Shown: piece by piece, positions 1 through 54,100 of the stretch
Layout: the number at the start of each line of letters is the position of its first letter
How positions within the stretch are numbered: the first letter of the stretch is position 1
Origin: Atrichornis clamosus
Lineage: Eukaryota; Chordata; Aves; Passeriformes; Menuridae
DNA length: 64,000 nt
Reading direction: 5' to 3'
Assembly: GCA_013400975.1 (NCBI GenBank)
Contig: WBMZ01015478.1
Span: forward strand, 1-64,000
The notes under the pieces: generated by a model
Seen by the model: the letters and a program-made list of their open reading frames with translations, nothing else
Database searches by the model: none
Told to the model about the DNA's origin: nothing
Program-made: the position numbers and the translations under genes

Positions 1-39
1 GGGGCGGGAGCGCGGGGGGCGCGCGCACGCGCCGGCGGC

Positions 40-54
40 GGGCGGGAGGGAGGG
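40..54 (+). promoter_or_regulatory. G-quadruplex motif with three 1-nt loops
   Basis: Four GGG runs separated by single C, A and A. This is the loop arrangement expected to give the most stable parallel G-quadruplex. It lies on the sense strand in the SLK promoter or far 5' leader. Folding is inferred from the motif only. Confidence 0.7.
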
Positions 55-407
55 AAGGCGGAGGGGGCGGAGGTGCCGCCGGTGCCGCCCCGCAGGAAGC
101 GGAGCCGCCCGGGCCCCTCTCCGCGACTCGGCGAGGGAGCGAGCGAGTGGGAGAGAGGCCGGCAGCGAAGCGTCGTTTTCCGCCGCTGTGCCACCCCGGG
201 ACGCCGCTTCTAGAGGACACCGGCCAGGAGCGGGAGCGGAACAGCCCCTGCCCCTCCCTACATCCGCCCCGTGCTGCGAGGCGGGACGTGACCGCTCCCC
301 GCTGCCCGGCGCGCAGCAGCTGCCCGCTCCCGGCGGAGCCGTGATCCCTCCTGCAGCTCCACCGCCGCCAGTCCCGAGGAGGGAGCCCGGCACTTGTTGC
401 TGCCACG

Positions 408-431
408 ATGGTGACCGGCCTGACCGACTAG
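408..431 (+). CDS. Short upstream ORF (7 codons) in the SLK leader
   Basis: ATG at 408 with A at -3 and G at +4, a near-optimal Kozak context. It is followed by six sense codons (peptide MVTGLTD) and TAG at 429-431. It lies 224 nt before the SLK ATG, a distance that allows reinitiation. Its initiation context is better than that of the SLK ATG itself, which has A at -3 but U at +4. It is a regulatory uORF only if transcripts start upstream of 408, which is not shown here. Confidence 0.5.
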   Translation: MVTGLTD

Positions 432-522
432 GGACCGCCGAGCCCATCGGGGAGAGCAGTACCGAGCCCGGCCCCGTCCGGTGCATCGCGCGGTGTTGTC
501 TCCCCGCAGCGCCCGGCGGTGA

Positions 523-45185
<44,663 letters not shown>

Positions 45186-48002
45186 CTCTGGGAGCTGCTG
45201 TAGGTTTTTTCACGTCTGGAATTCTCCATCCTTATGGTCTAACCTGACTTACCCGCGGTGTACGAACTTCGGGGACCTCGCACGAATTGTTTTCCGTGGA
45301 GACAATCAGGGTCAGGAGCAGTTCCTTCACTCCCCTGACCAGAAGAAATGAACCAAGTGTGGGTGTACAGTGGTGTTGTTACATCCTTCAGATGTTTCAA
45401 GACTAAGTGGGCTTTTTATCTCGGTCTCTAAAAGTACGTTTCCTATTGGTTTTGACTTTAAGCCTGAAATATTAATTATGCTCTTTCTCATCACAAGAAA
45501 ATGGTTTCTCATCTGAACATTTAAACGGTGTAATATTAGTTCTGCTACTGTGTTTCTACGCATCAGATTTCTCCCGAGAGAATTCCACAATTGAAACTGC
45601 CATGAGGGGTTTAAAATTTCATAATGTTGAGCAGTTGTCTTCATGGCAAGGACTGAAACTAATTACTAAGAACATACCAGTAATCACAAAAACAAACCCT
45701 TATGTTTAAACACAATTGGCACAAGCAAAAGCCTTTGCGACTTCTTTCAAAAGAAACCTCTGGCATAAATTAAACTGAGCTGATCTCCATGACATGTTTT
45801 GTCCATAATGAAATGGGGTGCTAGTTTAATTAATACAGTGCCTGAAACACTTAGATATGCTGATCCTGGCAACAGGATACTGTTTTGTCATTTAAAAAAC
45901 AAAACTCCTTAGCGTTGTTGTTACTGTACAAAACAAGATTTCTTGCTGCTACTGCCATTTTTGTTGTAAATCCTCACCCTAAAATATTTTGCACTAAAAT
46001 ATGTAAAGGTGAAAGAAATGCTAACTTTGAAATGCACAGTTTATTATTTTCCTTAGCTATTACAGGTGGTTAGTTCTACAAATTGAAAAACTGTAGAATG
46101 TATTTTCTAGAAAGCAGTGTGCGAAATGCACATGGTTTCTCTAACTGTACCTGGAATGGGTAGAGCCATTGTTCTGTTCTTACCAAAGCCTGTTCATTTA
46201 AACTCCATCAGAAGAGTGGAGGTGGATGGTCATATTTATAAATAACCATGGCTAAAGTCTGATTTCACTAGAAGTGTTAATTCTGGGTTGTTTTTTTTTT
46301 AATTCTAGTCATTTTATTTTATGGAAAGATTTAAGTTAAATGTATAGACAAACTCCTTTATGAAGCTGGGTGTTTTGCTTTTGTGTTGCCACCTACTAAC
46401 ATAGGCAGGTTTTATTTTTTGAATTCATAGATTTACCATAAATTATTTGCCTGATTGATCTGCAGTGGAAAATCTGAGATGTTTCTGATGTGGCGGGTAG
46501 GGAGACACAGCTGTATTAGGTCACTTTTGCTGCGCTCCCTCTGGTGTTAGAGGTTGAGTCATATCAGGACAGTGTTACAAGCTGTACTCGGGTATGCTGG
46601 AGCTCCATTTGTGAAATAGAATTTGCTTTCTGTCGTTCGAGGCCTGACTTTCTCAAATCTCTTTGGGCATCAACTGCACCTGTTTTGTTTTGCTCACTTG
46701 CATTGAACGTGGGACTGGTGCCCATTCCATGGCATTCATTTCATGGGAACCGTGTTGCTGCATGGCAATGAACTCAGAAATTAACATAGGACTTGTATCA
46801 GCTGTGGGTGAAACCTTGGATGCTGAAATCCTTGGATGCTGAACTGATACCTTCTCAATGAAGACACTTAATTTACAGCACAGTAAAAAAAATAATTGGA
46901 AAATGCATGTTTTAATTTAAATTTTGTAACTTTTTGATAGCATAATTACTTTAATAGCTAGCCTTAATTTCTGGCATTTTATTATTATAAATGTGTATTG
47001 TGTACTTGTTGTAAATTCACACACCATATCTCTAGAATGTTCTCTGTTGCTAAATGCAAAGTTCTTTGAATTGTTTGTTCAGTGGGGAGAAAAAAGTCTT
47101 TGAAGACTTTTTGCTTTTTAAGCTCCACCTTCATAAATTGACTGTTACAAAGATAACATTAAATAATCTTCATCTCTATTTAACAGAATTTGTTTGCAAT
47201 TTCACATGAAGTAGGCTCAGTGCTTTACTTGTGGAGTAGGCAGGGAAGTCAGATTTCCCCTTCCGGATTACCTCTACCTTCATCCCCATCAAATCCTCAC
47301 AGGGAAATGTTAATAATCTTCTCCTGACGTTTTTGGTAGTTTCAGTGATAAGCTGCTAATATATATTGGCATTCTGTTTACCTCTGTCTGAATCTCTTAC
47401 ATCTTTTATTTGAAGATCCTTTTCACACAGGCCCCTGCAATCTGATCTCCTCGTAAATTGCACAAATAACTGTAACTGAGCTCTGGGATGAAGCGAGGGA
47501 TCAGATGTGGCAATGGAAGCCTTGCTTGGGTCTCCGGGTGGGGAGCCCTGCGAAGCAGTTGCAGCCTTGTGAACTGTGCTGAGGATTGATATCAGGTGTG
47601 GATGATAACAAGAACTAGCACTGGGTACTTACACATTTAGACTGGTAAAATTTGGTTTGTTTTGTAGAACATGAGAGAGGTGTTGCAAGATTATATCAGT
47701 GTCAGAAAATGCAATTCAAATTAATTTAGTCTCACGTAGGCCTACAAGAGATCTCCTGAGATGCAAAATCCAATCTCTGTACTGTCTCATGTCATGTCCC
47801 TCTAATGCATGTTAGCAGCTCCATCTCCAGGGTGGTGAGGTTGTTTTCTGCAGCCAAAACAATGAGTTACTGAGTGTTACTGAGTGTTTGGCAGGTCTCA
47901 TTGTCCCCACACGCTCTCCCAAAGCCGACCACAAATCAGTATTTGCTCACCTTTGTGTTTTACTGCATGGTAAATACTGCCCCCAGGAAAAGGAGCAAAG
48001 GC

Positions 48003-48008
48003 AATAAA
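48003..48008 (+). terminator. Proximal SLK poly(A) signal AATAAA
   Basis: AATAAA followed about 25-45 nt later by a strongly GU-rich stretch (gtgtgtgggttgt), the classic downstream element. Would give a 3' UTR of about 2.8 kb. Confidence 0.55.
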
Positions 48009-48049
48009 TGCCTGGCTTGCAGGGCCGTGTGTGGGTTGTCCTCCTGTGT

Positions 48050-48300
48050 TTACAGTGATCCTCACAGCAAAGCTGCCTGCAGGGCCCCGGCCCTGCTGGG
48101 TCAGGCCTCGCAGCGAGTGCTTCCCCAGCTCTGGAGGCGCCTTTCGGCACTGCGGAGGCATCCAGGGACATCTGCGGCTACAGCTCCTGGGGCGCTCCTG
48201 CTGCCCGTTTTTAGGAGATCCTGCAGCTCCCCTCAGTGGGACTGGCTGAGGGGGGGTTCCCAGCCAGAGGTAGATGGGCTGTGGCAGCCCTTGGCCTCCT
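48050..48300. other. GC-rich block in the SLK 3' UTR
   Basis: About 250 bp of GC-rich sequence within AT-rich surroundings, directly after the AATAAA at 48003. Reading frames of 60-180 codons on both strands follow from composition. No homology recognised. Confidence 0.4.
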
Positions 48301-48787
48301 GATGTCCCAGGGGGACTTTGCTGTTTACTTTTGTGAAGGAGAAATACTCCAGCATTTGATCCTCTCGGATTCTCATAAAACAAATTTTCCTTCTCCACGC
48401 ACTCTGCTGTATACATGACAACTATACACAGCATGTAAAGATACAGTATTGAGGTTGTTACTCTTACGATTGATTATATAGATCCTGATTTATAAACACC
48501 ATCTGAAGGAAAACCTTTATTTGAATTGGCACCTGAATTCAAATTCTGAGGTGGCAAGGCTGTGCTGTTCTGACCAGCAGCATTCACTCAAAGTGATTTT
48601 CACATCACTTAAAATACTGATGTTCAGGCTGAGCTGCATCCTTTTTTCCAGGTAGTCTTTTAAGCTAATATTATTTTAAAATTGCGTTCATGGGTATTCA
48701 ATTTCTAATCAATCACAGAGTTTTAAAAATTATTATTCTGTCCCAGAGGACTTTATGATAACTCCATGCTACTGAATTATTTTTCTT

Positions 48788-48793
48788 AATAAA
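48788..48793 (+). terminator. Possible SLK poly(A) signal AATAAA
   Basis: Canonical hexamer in an AT-rich stretch, but the downstream GU-rich element is weak. Low-priority alternative site. Confidence 0.25.
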
Positions 48794-50082
48794 TAGGAAA
48801 TGTAGCACCTTAACTAAGACAGAGCCAAGCAAAACAGCAGTGAAATTACTTGCATCACACCTTTTGTGAGGGCAATATCACAGAGGAAGTTTTAAGTTGA
48901 AACAGTGTCTGCCTTGCAAGTATTTTGAGGTTGCTTTGCTATAGGAAAGATGCTAAGAAGTTGTTTTAGATTCAGGCATTTAAGTCCACTTTTGGGCAGC
49001 CTGATTTTCAGAGCTGCTGTGCAGCTGCAGCTCCCAGGACTTCAGAAACACATCCTTGCTGAAAACTGAAATGTGCAACTAAGCTCTGTGCTAGCTGCTT
49101 CCACTGATCTACTGCTTCTTGGCTCATCTGCTGTGGGGAAAAGGGGCAAGTTTGAGGACAGTGACTACCTGGTCATTGGAGGAAAAGGGCAGGGAGGATG
49201 TTTAGGACTGTTGCTGTGTAGATGAGTTCTCTGCTTTCTATGTTAGCATTTACGCTCTGGTCATTTTACATCAAAATCTGCACTTTTGGATCTCTGAAAC
49301 TTCCTTGCATTGATGTGTCCATGCAAACTTCCATTCCCAGACTACTGCCACCTACACAGCAGCTGAAGTAAGGTCAGAGAGAATTAACCTTCATCGTTCA
49401 CAGGCAAGCCAAGGCCAGGATGCCCCATCATTTCTCAGTCTTGCAAAAGATGAGAGCAGAAAAAGGGAAGAAGGAGGCAAAAGAAATGACAGAGTTTCTT
49501 TTACAGAACTTTTACTTGTTCTCCATCCCCTTTCTCCCACCTCAGTCCTCGTGCTTTGTTTCTGTGCCTCCTTTGCACATCTGGCATGCGGGCAGTCGGT
49601 GGTGCCAGAGGACACAGCCCCTTAAACACGAACATGCTCAAGGCCAACTCACCCGTGAGGGCTCCTCTGCCTCCCCTGAACTGAAAGCAGCAGGGAATGG
49701 CCGAGCCCAGAGTTGCCCTCATTTAACAAAATCTCCACAATTATGAAGTTAGGTGGTAAAGCCTCTTTGGTAATGAGAATCAGTCCTAAAATCGTGGAAA
49801 GAACAGAAACTAGAAACTTGAGTGGCATCTAATGTTGAACTGTCACCCTGCCTTCTGTCAGGAAGCCAAGCAGAGCAGGAGCATCCTGTGACAAAATAGA
49901 GGCACCGCTGGCCTCGTGTTCTCCCAGCAGTTTGTTGAATGTTCTGTGTTAACTGCAAACCAAGTTATTTTTGCCTTACAGAAAGCAACCAAAAATCATG
50001 AGATGGATGAATAATTGGCTAAGGGTCTCTGTAAATCTCATGGAAGTGAACTTGCAGTAGCAGCCATACAACAGTTTTGGGG

Positions 50083-50099
50083 TTTTTTTTTTTTTTTTT
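50083..50099 (+). repeat. T17 homopolymer
   Basis: Seventeen consecutive T residues in the distal SLK 3' UTR. Likely length-variable. Confidence 0.8.
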
Positions 50100-50170
50100 G
50101 GTCTTGTTACACAAAGTAATTTGATTTCATGGCTTTCTGTAGAATATTGTAATAATTCTGCTGTAAATAC

Positions 50171-50176
50171 AATAAA
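50171..50176 (+). terminator. Distal SLK poly(A) signal AATAAA with UGUA elements
   Basis: AATAAA preceded within 33 nt by three UGUA motifs (50138, 50148, 50162), the CFIm25 binding sequence. It is followed about 25 nt later by a U/GU-rich stretch (cagttttgttgatgg). This is the best-formed 3' end before the oppositely oriented COL17A1 transcript. Confidence 0.55.
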
Positions 50177-50404
50177 ATCACAGTTTGCTGAGATCGCCTC
50201 AGTTTTGTTGATGGAAAACTTGCATGAAATACAAGTGATGTTTGAGCAAAGGGGTCAATTTAGACCTTTTAAAATAACTGAGTGTAAAAAGTGTTTAACT
50301 TTGTGCCGTTGTATTTACCGCTATACCTCAGACCCATCTCAGATGCTTCACCCTGCCCCATGACAACCTGCAAGCACAGAACATCTGTCCTAAGTAGTTC
50401 AGGG

Positions 50405-51065
50405 ATGGGGTTAAAAACACACTTTAATTGGGCTGTTTACATTAAAAATGATTTTTCACCAATGTTTAAAAAACCAGAAAAAATACAAAAAATTTTTTTT
50501 AAGTACACAGATTATGTTTAAAAGTGCTTCGGTTCAGTCCCTGCGCGTGTCCTGCCTTGCTGTGCTGCTATAACCAGGCTCCACTTAGGGCTGGCAGAGC
50601 TTGTGGAGAGGGAGGCCCAGTGTGGTGCAAGCTTAGTCCCAGGGTTTCTTACAGGGCCTCGTGTCCTGTGGGCTGCATCTGATCCCTGACAAACCACGCT
50701 TTTGGTGAGGATGGGATTGTTTTCTTTTTTTCTTTTTGCTGCATAGTTGTTAAAAACCCAGGTTTTTACATATGTGGGAGTTACAAGAAGCCTGGACTAG
50801 GTGAGACAGGAAGCCCTTGTCAGCCCAAGGACATCAGCTCAGGGGCACGAAGCCAAACATCAGCAACAGGAGCAAACACCCACACTAGGGCCATGCCGGA
50901 CACACACCAGAGACGTTCAGATCTCTGCAGCGACACTGAACTACCAAGTCTAAGGGGTCTGCTGAGTGGCGAGGACATTTTAGCATTAAGGCAGTGAAGA
51001 CTCAGGCTAATTCTCTGTGGGCTGCTGGGAATGCTGCCCTGTGCAGAACTGAGCTGCGTCTTTCC
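50405..51065 (-). other. COL17A1: COL17A1 3' untranslated region
   Basis: Runs from the TAA at 51066-51068 down to the likely cleavage zone below the ATTAAA at 50423-50428. About 660 nt, in the range expected for this gene. No open frame or repeat recognised. Confidence 0.6.
50423..50428 (-). terminator. COL17A1 poly(A) signal ATTAAA
   Basis: The + strand reads TTTAAT, giving ATTAAA on the coding strand. It is followed on that strand by a GU/U-rich stretch (gtgtgttttt) and preceded by UGUA motifs. First good signal after the COL17A1 stop. Confidence 0.5.
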
Positions 51066-51115
51066 TTAAACACCAATACTTCTTCTTTTTCTTCTGCCAA
51101 CATACACTTGCTCAC
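51066..51115 (-). CDS. COL17A1: COL17A1 last coding exon
   Basis: Acceptor gtccccag. Encodes the end of the last Gly plus [15 protein letters not shown] and TAA. Matches the polybasic C-terminus of mammalian collagen XVII (QVYAGRRRRRS...), two residues shorter by my recollection. Confidence 0.95.
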
Positions 51116-54100
51116 CTGGGGACAAGAAAGTCAAAAGGAGGGTTAGTTGTAAAGGTCACGTAAAAAGACAAAAGAGCCAAACCAAAAAAACCTGGGGTTG
51201 TATGTGTTTTCCAGCCATTCCCAGAGATGGGCTGGTGCCACTCCCTGACAGGCAAACCCTGCTCTCCTGGGGATGGCAGGTGTTCATACCTTTCTCTCCC
51301 TTCTCTCCTTTTGGTCCCCTGTGCCCCTGTCGTCCTGGTGGGCCCATTGGTCCAGGGTCACCTGAAGGAATGAGAAGACCAAAGTTTGCCCTTGAGCACA
51401 AGTGACCCACGGGCAGGAACAGGCCAGGGTAAGGAAGTCCAAGTCAGGACAAAGTTTTGGCTGAGATCCTGAAGGTGCCACCTTCACTGTGGAAAGGGGT
51501 GACCTGGAGCAGTGCTGTGCTGACTGCCTCTGTCACAGTGCTGCTTCCTGGGCACCACAGGGCTGAAGAGGGAAAGGATAGCAAGCCTTACCTTTGGGTC
51601 CAGGATAACCCCTCTCCCCCTTTTCACCGGGTGGCCCCTGGATGGCACCATATGCTGGAGAGGGAAATGAAGGAGAGAGTGAATGAGTGGGACGAACCAC
51701 TGTGTCCACTCAGGGAAGCTGTGAGTCACACTGGAAGGACATTTCTCTTGGTTAGGTGGGATTAGACTGACAGCAAGGTTTTCAAAAATGGTTTTGGTCC
51801 CAACCAAGTCCCAGGAACAGCCTGTGATGTTATTTCACCCTTTGAATGTCCTGGCTGTCACCAAGGCTGGAGGTGGCCTCTGCTCAGGGCAGGGAATCTG
51901 AGAGCAGAGTGAGCAGCTGGCTCAGGTTTCTGTACGTCTGCCCGCCCAGCCATGTTAAACTGGGCCACAGAGGTTGTAAGAATGAAGTCCTTCAGGGTTT
52001 GGGATGTTTTCTACAAATAGTGGGACAAACTGATGTCCTTCCTAATGATAAGACTGCACCTCCCCAGCAAGGGAGGAAAGACATTGAAACATCATTCACC
52101 TCGAACTGTGTATCTTGACTTTTGCAGTGTGCAAAGGTGAAAAGATCACTAGGTCTATGAGAGGCTGGGGAGATCTCATATGCATGAGCCTGAAATGCCA
52201 AGTCAAAATGTCACTTACTTCTGAAGAAGTCCATGAGGTCCGCGGTGACATTGCCATAGGCTGCAAAGACTTTGCTGATGCCAGGGGGACCAGGAGGGCC
52301 TGGGGGACCTGCGAGTCCCTGTGCAGTGTAAGACATCAGGTCCTGGAGAATACCTCGGCCTGTGGAATTAAAGATGTCATTTGAAAGGAGCTCTGGGAGA
52401 ACTGTGGCTGGACGCTGAGGCAGGAAGGTGTAAGGGAGAGCTGTAGGCAGCAGGAAGGGGAGGAAAGTGAACAGTGTGACCAGGGCCAGGGGTTTAGAGT
52501 TGTAGGCTGGGACTGGGAGGGTCAGGACAAGCAGGCATTCCACTCACTCTGCAGGCTCTCTGACACACGGAGTGCCAGCTCGTTGTAATCCAGGGAACCA
52601 GAGAAGGAGTTGCTGTAGGATCTGCTCGAACCTGCTGCTCTGCTGTGTGATTCCTCCTCTGTTAACAACCCATCGAAAGCCCCATCGCGGCCCATGGACG
52701 CATCGTAAGCGCCATCACTGCCCACCGAGGTGTGGTAAGAGGACATGCTGCTCATGGAGCTGCCGTACGAGCTCCCTGTGCCCAGGGATCCCCCGTGGGA
52801 GCCCTCAGCGCCAAGGGACCCTCCATGCATGCGCTCCGAAGTCCGTGACCCTTGGTGCGACAAAGACATAGACCCAGACACCAAGCCACTGTCTCCTTTG
52901 GGTCCTGGTGGTCCCCGTGGCCCGGCGGGCCCAGGCGGCCCTGCGATGTAGCTTCGAACTTCATCACCTGCAAAATACAAGGGGGGACTTCAGGGACACT
53001 GGGCTTGGCAGAGCTCCTGTGCTACCACCTGGATGAAGACTGGAGGATGAAGTTCTGTCCCACCAACCATTGCCGTGACCCTCATCCAGTGCCATTCTCA
53101 GGCAGCAGGCACACGTCAACCTTGAACTCTACAGATGGCCTGACACCCTCCTTCCCATCTCTCCCACAGTTTGGTGTGCCTGATCTTGGGAACATGCCCA
53201 ATGTTTTGCAGAAGGGTGCACTCATCAGGCCAATTTCAGCACCTCCGCCAAAACAGCCATTCTGTGACCAGTTTCTCAAAGCTGAGGTGTTTTTGAAAGT
53301 CTGCTCTAGACGACTTGCCAGGATAAAATCAGACCACTGGTGTTTCACAGCTGGCTCAATCCTGCCTTCCAACCCCTCTATCATCCATGGCTCTGTGGGC
53401 AGGTGTTCACCAAAGAAAATGCTTTTCCCATGGCAAAACTCTGCCAGTGATCCTACTAGGGACTCTGTTTAGCACAGGCCAATTGTAACTGCCCAGTGCT
53501 CGTCCCTGCTGCCTCACAACACAGACTTTGGCCTGGCAGCTGGACTGAGAGGAGAAAAGCCTATGGGGTGCAGCATAGTCCTATGTAGACCTGGCTGTAG
53601 AGGGAAGGTGTTACTGTAGCCCCAGTTCAGGAAAGGCTCCTACAGGAATGCCTCAGCTGTGGCAGAGCCAGCAGCCTACACAAGGTAAAGCATGGCTTGG
53701 GATGTGTGCAGGGAGGATGGAAGGTGTCCCCTTACTCTTCAGGTACTGGATCAGCTCACTCCTGAACTCGTCGCTGTGAGTGATGTCAGCATAGGACAGG
53801 AGGCCAGTTCCAGAGAAGCCTGGTGGTCCTGGAGGGCCAGGAGGGCCAGGTGGGCCCCGGGCTCCAGAAAGTGAAGAGTATCCAACATCTTGAGAGAGAG
53901 GAAGAATTATTTTCCATCAGTGAGAGGACAAGAAAGTTGCATGTCTGGGGATCCTGAAAGTTTAAAGGCTCCAGCCCCATCTTCCATCCCTTTAGAGATG
54001 ATGTTGATGAGACTTTTTCTTTACAGTGACCTTGATCCCAGTGGGCAGTCACAGCCCTGGTAAGCTAAATCTCAGCCTCAGTCCTCCCCGCATCTACAAA

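Larger units (their letters stand above)
45186..50195 (+). other. SLK: SLK 3' untranslated region (up to the distal poly(A) site)
   Basis: No coding exon of either gene falls here. The region is AT-rich with U-rich tracts, except for a GC-rich block near 48050-48300. Candidate poly(A) signals at 47158 (ATTAAA), 48003, 48788 and 50171 suggest several alternative 3' ends. The full 5.0 kb length is an inference from the best-supported distal signal. RNA data could shorten it to about 2.8 kb. Confidence 0.6.

Noticed and set aside
47898..48434. 178-codon - strand frame in the SLK 3' UTR
   Set aside because: Produced by the local GC-rich block. Frames on both strands are open, and no protein family or splice context is recognisable.
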